A stretch of DNA of 64,000 nucleotides from the NCBI RefSeq assembly GCF_002286975.1, contig NZ_NSKB01000002.1:558001-622000 (forward strand). Direction: 5' to 3'. Shown piece by piece: positions 48,763-56,389 of this stretch. The stretch's first letter is position 1; the number at the start of each line of letters is the position of its first letter. This DNA comes from Halomonas salipaludis (GTDB lineage Bacteria > Pseudomonadota > Gammaproteobacteria > Pseudomonadales > Halomonadaceae). The notes under the pieces are model-generated. The model was not told the origin of the DNA, ran no database searches, and worked only from the letters and a program-made list of their open reading frames with translations. A program made the translations under genes and the position numbers.

Positions 48763-50388
48763 ATGACGAAACCCCATCTCGTACTTCAGGACGTGTCCCT
48801 CGTTCTGCCAGACGGTAGAGCGCTTTTCTCCGGCCTCCACGAGCAGTTCAACCTGTGCCCGACGGGGCTCGTTGGACGCAATGGCGTGGGCAAGACCTTG
48901 CTGGCACGCATCCTTGCTGGATTGCTTCAGCCCACCACCGGGCACTGTCAGCGTTCCGGCAGCGTGCATTACCTCGCTCAGCAAGTGGTGCATCCCGATG
49001 ATGCAACGGTGGCAGAGCTGGCGGGGATACAGCACACGCTGGATGCGCTGGCGCGCATCGAGTCAGGCAGCACGGCAGCGGAGGACTTCGATGCCGTAGG
49101 CGATGACTGGGACATCCAGCCGCGGCTGTGCCTGGAGCTTGAGCGCAATGGCCTGAGCCACCTTGACGCCGATACGCCCGCAAGTGCTCTTAGCGGCGGT
49201 GAGGCGATGCGGGTTTCGCTGATTGGCGCCATGCTTTCGGGGGCGGACTTCCTGATCCTCGATGAACCGAGCAACCATCTCGACCGGCCGAACCGACAGG
49301 CGCTGATCGAACAGCTGCGACGCTGGCCGCGTGGGCTGATTGTAGTCAGCCACGACCGGCAGTTGCTGGAATCCATGCAGCGCATCGTGGAGCTCTCCTC
49401 TCTGGGACTGCACAGCTATGGGGGCAACTACTCGTTCTATGCCGCGGCCAAGGCACACGAGCGACACAACGCCCTGGAAACGCTGGCTGAGCGCAAGCTC
49501 GAGCGCCAGCGCCAGGCACGGGCGATGCGCAAGCAGCTGGAACGTCAGGAGCGGCGCCAGGCACGCGGTAAACGGCACGGCAAGGAGGCCAATCAAGCCA
49601 AATCGCTACTGGATGGGCAGAAAGAGCGCAGTGAAGCATCTTCGGGAGCACTGCGCCGGCATCAGTCGGCACGTTTGGACCAGCTCAACCAAGACGTGAA
49701 AGATGCCGCGCAGCAGGTCGAAAAAGAGGCACCCATCGCCCTGCATGACCTCCCCGTCGCACAGGCAGCCAAGCGTCGCGTCGCCGAACTGGACGGCGTG
49801 GAGCTGCCTTACGTCGCACAAGCCACCCGCGCTATCAGCCTGATCGTGAGTGGGCAGCAGCGCATCGCTATCGTCGGCCCCAACGGCTGTGGAAAATCCA
49901 CCTTGTTGCGCATGATGGCAGGTAGGGTTACGCCCCTGGCCGGTGTTTGCAAGGTGACGCCCGAGCACGCCTATCTGGATCAGCAGCTGGAGAACCTGGA
50001 TCCGGCAAAGACGGTGCTCGAGCAGTTACGCTCGGCCAATCGCACGGCGACCGAGGCGGACCTGCGCATGCGCTTGGCGCAACTGGGGCTCGATGCGCAG
50101 AAGATCGCGACGCCCAGTGGGTCACTGAGCGGGGGTGAACGGTTGAAGGCAGCCCTCGCTTGCCTGCTCTACGCCGACAGGCCACCGCAGCTGCTCTTGC
50201 TCGATGAGCCCAACAACCACCTGGACTTGCCCTCGGCAGAGGCCCTGGAAGCCATGCTGCGCAGCTATCAGGGCGCACTGATCGTGGTATCGCATGACGA
50301 CGCCTTTCTGGATAACCTCGGACTAACGGATCGCTTGCTTGCTGATGAGCAAGGCTGGAGGTTGGAGCCACTCCAGTCATCCGATTGA
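48763..50388 (+). CDS. ABC-F family ATPase (ribosome-associated)
   Basis: A 541-residue protein with two ABC ATPase domains and no membrane part. First domain: Walker A GRNGVGKTLL, signature LSGGEAMRVSL, Walker B FLILDEPSNHLDRP. A charged linker of about 80 residues rich in Arg, Lys and Gln (ERKLERQRQARAMRKQLERQ) follows. Second domain: GPNGCGKSTL, LSGGERLKAALACLL, LLLLDEPNNHLDLP. ABC-F proteins bind the ribosomal E site and rescue stalled or antibiotic-blocked ribosomes. The order and length fit the compact Uup/YheS-like groups; a resistance function cannot be assigned by eye. The next gene starts within its last codons. Confidence 0.88.
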   Translation: MTKPHLVLQDVSLVLPDGRALFSGLHEQFNLCPTGLVGRNGVGKTLLARILAGLLQPTTGHCQRSGSVHYLAQQVVHPDDATVAELAGIQHTLDALARIESGSTAAEDFDAVGDDWDIQPRLCLELERNGLSHLDADTPASALSGGEAMRVSLIGAMLSGADFLILDEPSNHLDRPNRQALIEQLRRWPRGLIVVSHDRQLLESMQRIVELSSLGLHSYGGNYSFYAAAKAHERHNALETLAERKLERQRQARAMRKQLERQERRQARGKRHGKEANQAKSLLDGQKERSEASSGALRRHQSARLDQLNQDVKDAAQQVEKEAPIALHDLPVAQAAKRRVAELDGVELPYVAQATRAISLIVSGQQRIAIVGPNGCGKSTLLRMMAGRVTPLAGVCKVTPEHAYLDQQLENLDPAKTVLEQLRSANRTATEADLRMRLAQLGLDAQKIATPSGSLSGGERLKAALACLLYADRPPQLLLLDEPNNHLDLPSAEALEAMLRSYQGALIVVSHDDAFLDNLGLTDRLLADEQGWRLEPLQSSD

Positions 50389-50414
50389 CGCCCATGGCAA
50401 GGAAGGCAACAACG

Positions 50415-51095
50415 ATGCACCATGACTCACCCTCCGACTCCCGCGCCGATGCCCCCGGCGCGCCCAAGCTGACGCAACTGGGCGGCCGCAGCGTGCTCTT
50501 CGTGATGGCGGCCGAGGCCGAGTACGGCCCGCATCTCAGGCAGCGTTTTACCCCGTTCATGACCGGCGTGGGCCCGGTGGAAGCGGCGGTCGAGCTCAGC
50601 GCTGCGTTGGCCGACCTCGCCCATCGCGGGCGCCTGCCGGAGCTGGTGGTGTCGCTGGGTTCGGCGGGCAGCCAGGGACTGGAGCAGACCGAGGTCTATC
50701 AAGCGACCAGCGTCTCCTACCGCGATATGGACGCCACGCCGCTGGGTTTCGCCAAAGGCATCACACCCTTTCTCGACCTGCCGGCAACGCTCCCTCTGCC
50801 GCTGCGCATTCCCGGCATTCATGAGGCCACGCTCTCCACCGGCGCCAATATCGTCTCGGGCGCGGCCTACGACGAGATTGCGGCCGAGATGGTGGATATG
50901 GAGAGCTACGCCTGCCTGCGCGCCTGCATGCGCTTCGAGGTGCCGCTGGTGGTGCTGCGCGGCATTTCAGACGGCAAGGCCGAACTGCACCACGTCGATG
51001 ACTGGACGGAGTACCTCCACGTCATCGACGAGAAGCTGGCCTTGGCCGTCGACCGCCTCGGCGAAGCGCTCGCCGAGGGGTTGTTGGCACGCTGA
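50415..51095 (+). CDS. 5'-methylthioadenosine/S-adenosylhomocysteine nucleosidase-like protein
   Basis: A 226-residue member of the nucleoside phosphorylase/nucleosidase family. VLFVMAAEAEYGPHLRQRF matches the start of the fold, GVGPVEAAVELSAALADL and VSLGSAGSQGLEQTEVYQ are the substrate-loop and core strands, and AAEMVDMESYACLRAC has the M-E-S/xE motif that holds the ribose, with the late catalytic Asp in LRGISDGKAE. It would cleave the N-glycosidic bond of MTA, SAH or a related nucleoside. ATG 50415 has AAGGAAGG upstream; in-frame TTG 50385 and ATG 50394 overlap or touch the ABC-F stop. Its last about 60 bases recur three times elsewhere in the window. Confidence 0.8.
   Translation: MHHDSPSDSRADAPGAPKLTQLGGRSVLFVMAAEAEYGPHLRQRFTPFMTGVGPVEAAVELSAALADLAHRGRLPELVVSLGSAGSQGLEQTEVYQATSVSYRDMDATPLGFAKGITPFLDLPATLPLPLRIPGIHEATLSTGANIVSGAAYDEIAAEMVDMESYACLRACMRFEVPLVVLRGISDGKAELHHVDDWTEYLHVIDEKLALAVDRLGEALAEGLLAR
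51012..51095 (+). repeat. Parent copy of the four-fold repeated gene end
   Basis: The intact 3' end of the nucleosidase gene: codons for DRLGEALAEGLLAR and the stop. Copies at 42530, 45791 and 54045 share this segment but downstream of the stop have GTGCTRG, which this copy lacks. Confidence 0.75.
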
Positions 51096-51520
51096 ATGCC
51101 GCCATCGGGCACGCCCCATTGCCCACTCTGTGAGCGGCCCACTATCGTCGGCCACAATGACTATCGCGTATCAAGGATGCAGGATTGATTCGGTCGATGC
51201 CTCGCAAAGACTGCACTCCGGATAACGCAGCTCGTGAAGGCTTCTTTGGTCATCTCAGGGCTGAACTCTTCCATCCACAAGATTGGCGTGGCTCGACGCT
51301 GACACAACGCTCCCCGAGACAGCAGGCTAGCATATATCGGCATACCCACCTTTAGCCCCTCTAGGAACGGCGCCATACGACTCTCGAGACGCCCGGAAGG
51401 GGTTCCAGGCCATTACATTTCGACCCAGGGTCCATTTAACGACATTTAATGTCTGAAAAATGGCATTTATCATGCGGTACAAAAATGTAACATATCCTGA
51501 AGTTCATCAAGGCCGATTAA
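51096..51520. other. Intergenic region, no gene supported
   Basis: 425 bases between the nucleosidase and the low-GC exporter gene. GC falls sharply from about 51400 on, marking the border of an acquired segment. A 71-codon frame on the minus strand (51161-51376) lacks any recognisable feature. The last 60 bases are AT-rich and probably contain the exporter promoter. Confidence 0.5.
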
Positions 51521-52369
51521 ATGATTGAGAGCAGCCAAGGAAAAGGGGTTACGCTGGTTTTCCTAGCGACATTACTGTGGAGTTCCGCAGGGCTGTTCAC
51601 AAGGTTATTACAACTTGACACATTAACATTAGTCAGCTGGCGCGGCATGGTGAGCATTTTAGTAATATTGACTATCTTTAGAAGCTCAAGAGAAATTCAA
51701 GTACTGACAAGGCGCCCTGGCAACTTTACATTATCTGTAATGTTGACTTTAGCCACACTGACATACATTGGCGCCCTGAACAACGCCACAGTGGCAGTGG
51801 TGTCAATAATCCACGCTTTCTCACCATTGCTGGCTGCCTTAATCGCTTTTATTATAGTAAAAGAACATGTAAACAAATCCATATGGCCCAGTTTATTTTT
51901 GGCATTATCATCCATTATCATTTCTGTCGGCTGGGGAGCTGGCGGAAGTTCTCATTACGGAATCATTCTCGCGCTGTCCATGACATTGTTAATGGCGGCT
52001 ACAGCCGTCTTTTGTCGCTATAATCACCATGTATCACTGGTATTTTCCACCGGAATATCCGGTGTTCAGCTATTAGCCATTGGAATATTGAGTGGGGCAC
52101 TTTTCAATGTCGAGACACAAGATTTAAGCACCATAGTGTTTTTTGGATTAACTCAAGCACTGGCACTGATTTTTTTCATCGAAGGAGCCCGTCATATAAA
52201 ATCTTCAACAGCTTGCCTTGTGAGTATTGCAGATGTACCTATGGCGCCGCTTCTGGTGGCCATGTTTTACCCCGAGCCGATAGGCCTTGCTACAGTGACC
52301 GGAGCAGTTGGAGTCATGTCAGCCGTAATTCTAGAGAGCCGTTACTCTGAAGAAAGGAAGCGTTGCTGA
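51521..52369 (+). CDS. EamA/DMT-family transporter, low GC
   Basis: A 282-residue membrane protein with about ten hydrophobic segments and the EamA pattern (VFLATLLWSSAGLFTRLLQ at the start, HAFSPLLAALIAFIIVKEHV in the middle, DVPMAPLLVAMFYPEPIGL near the end). Probably exports or imports a small metabolite. Its GC and codon use (many ATA, AAA, TTA) are far from the neighbours, so it was acquired. It overlaps tail to tail by 28 bases with the AraC gene, which has the same composition, so the pair arrived together. Confidence 0.85.
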   Translation: MIESSQGKGVTLVFLATLLWSSAGLFTRLLQLDTLTLVSWRGMVSILVILTIFRSSREIQVLTRRPGNFTLSVMLTLATLTYIGALNNATVAVVSIIHAFSPLLAALIAFIIVKEHVNKSIWPSLFLALSSIIISVGWGAGGSSHYGIILALSMTLLMAATAVFCRYNHHVSLVFSTGISGVQLLAIGILSGALFNVETQDLSTIVFFGLTQALALIFFIEGARHIKSSTACLVSIADVPMAPLLVAMFYPEPIGLATVTGAVGVMSAVILESRYSEERKRC

Positions 52370-53184
52370 TACTTCTTGGGAGTCATACCTATCACTCCTT
52401 TAAAGGCAGAGATAAACTGACTTGCATTTTTATAGCCCAGCTGACTCGCCGTTAGTGTGACTTGAACACCATTCTGTAGCTTTATCTTCCCGAACTCCAT
52501 CAGTATGTTTCTGTGCCAATCTTTAAATGTAAAGCCAGTTTCTTTTTTTATCGCTCTTGACAGTGTCTTGGCGCTAACATTTAACCGGGACGCTATACTA
52601 TCCAGTGTTTGCCGTTTCTCTAAGTTCTCCACCACTATATCATAGGCATAAGTGAGCATTTTGCTCCTGCTTTTTTCTGAACTATTGCAACGTGAAAACT
52701 CCCCGAGTATTTCATCAACCACAACATGCGACAACCTTTGAAAAGAATCTATACTCTTATAATCATTGCCCGCACATCTAATAATATCCAATGAGCTTTC
52801 AACGAGCTGAGATATAACAAGCCGTGCCGTCAAGCCATCTGAGAGGCAATAGTCAGATGGGTAACAAGTATCAATATAGGTAACCTGAACAAGACTGGCT
52901 TTTTGCAACATTATCTTATGATTAACGTATGGAGGAAGCCAAAATATGCTATTGGGAGAAAGAGCCCATGCCCTTTCATCTGTTTCAAGTATAGCGTTGC
53001 CGTCAAAAAAGCGAATGAGCTGTGCTTTATCATGATGGTGAGTAGGAACGGTAGCTCCTTGCTCATATAAGATATTGAACGTAGAGACTGGTAAAGAGAA
53101 CCCTTCTACATAACCATCTGTTATATACGAGTCGTCTTTTATGATATTAGCCTCTGCAGGTATCGATTGTCTGAGAATCGACAT
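52342..53184 (-). CDS. AraC-family transcriptional regulator, low GC
   Basis: A 280-residue AraC-type protein. The N-terminal cupin-like sensor has the usual PTHHHDKAQLIRFFDG and SPNSIFWLPPYVNHKIM segments; the C-terminal double helix-turn-helix shows LDSIASRLNVSAKTLSRAIK and VTLTASQLGYKNASQFISAF. This organisation is like regulators of efflux or amino-acid export genes. It is convergent with the EamA gene and shares its unusual composition, so it is the likely regulator of that transporter. Confidence 0.88.
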   Translation of the reverse strand: MSILRQSIPAEANIIKDDSYITDGYVEGFSLPVSTFNILYEQGATVPTHHHDKAQLIRFFDGNAILETDERAWALSPNSIFWLPPYVNHKIMLQKASLVQVTYIDTCYPSDYCLSDGLTARLVISQLVESSLDIIRCAGNDYKSIDSFQRLSHVVVDEILGEFSRCNSSEKSRSKMLTYAYDIVVENLEKRQTLDSIASRLNVSAKTLSRAIKKETGFTFKDWHRNILMEFGKIKLQNGVQVTLTASQLGYKNASQFISAFKGVIGMTPKKYQQRFLSSE

Positions 53185-53418
53185 TTCTTGTCTCCAATTG
53201 CATTTTTTACTTCAGACACCTACTGAATTAAAATATATAGTGTATCGCTAAATTAAGCCAGCACATTGCGGGGTCAGCATGGAAATGACAATTAGCACCA
53301 ATTCGCTTGCGCCCCTTACTTGACGCGCTGACCACACTCCGATCAGAGGTGGCCCAGCAGCTCAGGTATCTTACTCATACAGGTGGCCGCATGGCGTCAG
53401 GGCGACATACTGGGGAAT

Positions 53419-53979
53419 CTACAGCATCTGGGGAAGGAACCGGTCGCGCCGGTCGATGATCTTGCCGGCCACCATGAAGATGCCGTCGCCGGTGTAGTGA
53501 AGGGTTTCCGGGTACTCGGGCAACACTGCCGCACGGGCTGATATAACTTCCCAGATGAAGAAGTTATAGCGCTCCACCAGGCTGTCGTCGAACAACCGGC
53601 ATTCGAAGTGTGCATGACACTCGTCGATCAGCGGTGCGCTTACCTTCTCCGCCGGCTGTGCGGTAAGCCCGCAGCGCTCGAACTTGTCGACCTCGGCGCC
53701 ACTGCTGTTGCCGACGTCCACCACCTGGTCGGCCAGCGCCGTCGTCGGCAGGTTGATGACACACTCGCCGCTGCGGCGAATCATCTCGTAGCTATGATTG
53801 CTGGACGAGATAATGCAGCCCACCAGCGACGGCGCAAACGCCATCACCGTGTGCCAGCCCATGGTCATGATATTGCGTTGGTCCTCCCACGCCGACGAGA
53901 CAAGCACGATGGGCCCCGGCTCCAGGTAGCGGCGCACCCTCTCTAGCGGCATGGAAGCTTTATCGACGTGTTCGCTCAT
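53419..53979 (-). CDS. Flavin reductase family protein (FMN-binding split barrel)
   Basis: A 186-residue flavin-binding protein. MTMGWHTVMAFAPSLVGCII and HSYEMIRRSGECVINLPT are the core of the flavin-reductase-like domain (DIM6/NTAB family), followed by ECHAHFECRLFDD. These proteins bind FMN and reduce it or serve as oxidoreductases. The ATG 53979 begins MSEHVDKASMPLERVRRYL; the longer frame upstream runs into a nucleosidase-end repeat and is not coding. Confidence 0.8.
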   Translation of the reverse strand: MSEHVDKASMPLERVRRYLEPGPIVLVSSAWEDQRNIMTMGWHTVMAFAPSLVGCIISSSNHSYEMIRRSGECVINLPTTALADQVVDVGNSSGAEVDKFERCGLTAQPAEKVSAPLIDECHAHFECRLFDDSLVERYNFFIWEVISARAAVLPEYPETLHYTGDGIFMVAGKIIDRRDRFLPQML

Positions 53980-54044
53980 GACTGCACATCCCGTCGGCAA
54001 AGTATTGGCACTAAAAGCAGGCAACGCCAATAGAATCGACGAAG

Positions 54045-54112
54045 CCATCGATGAGAAGCTGGCCACCTCGGCGAGGCGCTCGCCGAGGGATTGTTGGCAC
54101 GCTGAGTGCTGG
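54045..54112 (+). repeat. Copy of the nucleosidase-gene 3' end (3 of 3 remnants)
   Basis: Begins GCCATCGATGAGAAGCTGGC, equivalent to codons for VIDEKLA, loses about 12 bases, then continues ACCTCGGCGAGGCGCTCGCC to TTGTTGGCACGCTGAGTGCT. It abuts the sodC stop. The deletion and frameshift show it is a fragment, not a gene. Confidence 0.8.
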
Positions 54113-54114
54113 GA

Positions 54115-54654
54115 TCAGCCGCCCTGCACGACGCCGCAGGCGACCCGGGCGCCGGCGCCGCCGATGGGCTGGCTCATGTGGTCATCGGGGTTTTCGTGGA
54201 TGACCAGCGCGCTGCCGTCATCGTCGAGCATGTTGCCACCGACGCTACCGTCGAGGCTTGCCCGTTCATTGAACATCTCCACCATCGCGCTGCCGTCGCT
54301 GTGGACGTAGAAGTTGGGCAGGTCGCCGGCATCCGGGCCGTCTGGATTGAGGAAGCCGTGCTCTGAGTCATCGGGATTGAGGTGGCCACCCGAGGCCTGG
54401 AATCCCTCCTCGTGATCCTCGCAGGTGCCGACGCCATGGATGTGAATGGCCTTCCAGCCCTCATCCAGGCCATCGATGCTGAAGTTGAGCACCACCCCGG
54501 CCGGGCCCTGATCGATCGTACCCTCGCCTACCACCTCGCCGTGGTTATCGACGAACTCGACGCTGGCCGTGGGGCCGTTGCCCTCCTCGGCCATGCTCGT
54601 CAGGGAGAAGGCCCCAAGTGTCAAACCGATCAGTACTGCATGTCCCTTTTTCAT
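54115..54654 (-). CDS. sodC: Copper/zinc superoxide dismutase, periplasmic
   Basis: A 179-residue SodC with signal peptide (GHAVLIGLTLGAFSLTSMAE). Metal ligands are visible in HIHGVGTCED, GGHLNPDDSEHG and LVIHENPDDH, and the disulfide cysteines in GVGTC and RVACGV. It converts superoxide in the periplasm to peroxide and oxygen. The mature protein is very acidic, as usual for halophile exported proteins. It is encoded alone, its stop directly at a nucleosidase-end remnant. Confidence 0.93.
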   Translation of the reverse strand: MKKGHAVLIGLTLGAFSLTSMAEEGNGPTASVEFVDNHGEVVGEGTIDQGPAGVVLNFSIDGLDEGWKAIHIHGVGTCEDHEEGFQASGGHLNPDDSEHGFLNPDGPDAGDLPNFYVHSDGSAMVEMFNERASLDGSVGGNMLDDDGSALVIHENPDDHMSQPIGGAGARVACGVVQGG

Positions 54655-54772
54655 AACGCCTCCATATAGCTGAACGACCTTTGTTGGCCTCCCCCAGCAT
54701 AGTAGCTAGGGGCGTGAATCACACCCGAGGATGGTATGGTGCGAGGGAACCCTAGCCGAGGGCCCCACTACC

Positions 54773-55414
54773 ATGCCCCAGGTCGACATCACCGTGATCT
54801 CCGATGCCATCTGCCCGTGGTGCTTCATCGGCAAACGCCACCTCGACCTGGCCTTGGCGGAACTGCCCGAGGACATCAGCGTATCGGTGGCCTGGCACCC
54901 CTTCGAGCTCAACCCCGACATGCCCGCCGAGGGCCTGTCGCGGCGTGACTATCGCACCGCCAAGTTCGGCTCCTGGGAGCGCTCCCAGGCGCTCGACGCC
55001 CAGGTGGAGGCTGCCGCCGAACAGGCCGGCATCGAGATTCACCATCAGCGCATGACGCGGACGCCCAATACCTTCGACGCTCACCGGTTGATCTGGCTCG
55101 CCGGGGAACATGGCGTCCAATCGGCGGTGGTCGGCGCGCTCTTCCGATGCTACTTCGTCGACGGTGAGGACATCGGTGACGGCACGGTACTCGCCAACGC
55201 CGCCCGAGACGGTGGACTGGCGGATATCGACATACCCGCCTTTCTCGCCAGCGATCAGGCTCGGGTAGAGGTAAAGGCAGGCCTCGATGAGGCGCGGCGC
55301 CTGGGCGTGAGCGGCGTGCCCACCTTTATATTTAACGGCACCACCGGCCTATCGGGCGCCCAGCCGCCCGAGGCACTGCGCCAGGCGATTCTCGAGGCGG
55401 CGGGCAGGCGTTGA
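54773..55414 (+). CDS. DsbA-family oxidoreductase, FrnE type
   Basis: A 213-residue cytoplasmic thioredoxin-fold protein with the FrnE-style active site ISDAICPWCFIGKRHLDLA (CPWC) near residue 12 and the cis-proline region LGVSGVPTFIFNG. FrnE-type proteins act as disulfide isomerases or in polyketide and stress pathways. ATG 54773 is chosen because the conserved first strand begins at MPQVDITVISD; the open frame 14 codons upstream has no support. Downstream dienelactone hydrolase lies 117 bases away on the same strand. Confidence 0.88.
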   Translation: MPQVDITVISDAICPWCFIGKRHLDLALAELPEDISVSVAWHPFELNPDMPAEGLSRRDYRTAKFGSWERSQALDAQVEAAAEQAGIEIHHQRMTRTPNTFDAHRLIWLAGEHGVQSAVVGALFRCYFVDGEDIGDGTVLANAARDGGLADIDIPAFLASDQARVEVKAGLDEARRLGVSGVPTFIFNGTTGLSGAQPPEALRQAILEAAGRR

Positions 55415-55531
55415 AGGCCACGGTAAAAGAGACGAATCATCCAACAACCGAACCTGTCCCAGGGTAGATGCGTCCCTGGTACATTCGCCTCTGGCCACCT
55501 TCGACCACCATCCACCTACCGGAGTCCCTTT

Positions 55532-56272
55532 ATGTCTCGCGTTATCGAAATCCCCGCTGCCGACGGCACCATCGACGCTTATATCGTCACCCCCGGCAAT
55601 GCCGAAGGCCCCCTTCCGGCAGTGGTGCTGTTCACCGATATCGGCGGCCTGCGTCCCTGCTACCACGAGAAGGCCCAGCGCATCGCAGACAACGGCTACG
55701 CCGTGCTGATGCCCAACGTCTACTACCGCGATGCGAGCGGCCACATCGTGCCGCAGGGCAAGTCGTTCCGTGACCCGGACATACGGCCGACGCTGCTCGA
55801 GTATGCCGGCCATCTGACGCCCGAGGCGCAATCCCGTGACTTCGTCGCCCTGCTGGCGTGCATTGATGCCCAAGCCGAGTTCGCCGGCGGCAAGCTGGGC
55901 GTGGTCGGCTACTGCATGACCGGGGCCTTCGCGCTGCGCATGGCGGCCGAGCACCCCGAGCGCGTTGCCGCTGCTGCGGGTTTTCACTCGGCGCGGCTGG
56001 CGGAGGCCGACGATCCCCATAGCCCAATCCACGCGGTTGGCACCATCGAGGGTCGCGTCTATTTCGGTCACGCCGACAAGGATGAGCTGCTGCCCCCCGA
56101 GCAGATTGCCCGCATGGACGAGGCGCTGGCCGCCGCCGGCGTGCACTTCACCACCGAGCTCTACAAGGGCGCCGCCCACGGCTTCACGGCCAAGGACGCG
56201 CCCTCCTTTGACGCAGCCGCCAACGACCTGCACCACAAGCGGCTCGCTATGCTTCTGGAGGAGACGCTGTAA
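55532..56272 (+). CDS. Dienelactone hydrolase family protein
   Basis: A 246-residue alpha/beta hydrolase of the dienelactone hydrolase group. The nucleophile cysteine is in LGVVGYCMTGAFALRMA, the acid in FGHADKDELLP and the histidine in KGAAHGFTAKDAP. Classical members open dienelactones in chlorocatechol breakdown, but many homologs act on other esters. The next genes, a tiny coupled ORF and coniferyl-aldehyde dehydrogenase, follow within 31 bases, so this may belong to an aromatic-compound operon. Confidence 0.87.
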   Translation: MSRVIEIPAADGTIDAYIVTPGNAEGPLPAVVLFTDIGGLRPCYHEKAQRIADNGYAVLMPNVYYRDASGHIVPQGKSFRDPDIRPTLLEYAGHLTPEAQSRDFVALLACIDAQAEFAGGKLGVVGYCMTGAFALRMAAEHPERVAAAAGFHSARLAEADDPHSPIHAVGTIEGRVYFGHADKDELLPPEQIARMDEALAAAGVHFTTELYKGAAHGFTAKDAPSFDAAANDLHHKRLAMLLEETL

Positions 56273-56302
56273 CAGGTCTTACCTTTGACTAAGGAGGTCG
56301 GT

Positions 56303-56389
56303 ATGGCCAGACCAACCTTCATCAAACTCGATGACGACACGCAGCCAGTCTTGACCATTCGTCATCAGAACCCAGGAGCTATCCGGTGA
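56303..56389 (+). CDS. 28-residue ORF translationally coupled to the aldehyde dehydrogenase
   Basis: ATG 56303 has a textbook AAGGAGG eight bases upstream and encodes MARPTFIKLDDDTQPVLTIR plus eight residues. Its TGA overlaps the GTG start of the next gene (GTGA), so ribosomes finishing here can reinitiate on the dehydrogenase. The peptide has no motif I know. It could be a coupling leader or a small protein. Confidence 0.5.
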   Translation: MARPTFIKLDDDTQPVLTIRHQNPGAIR

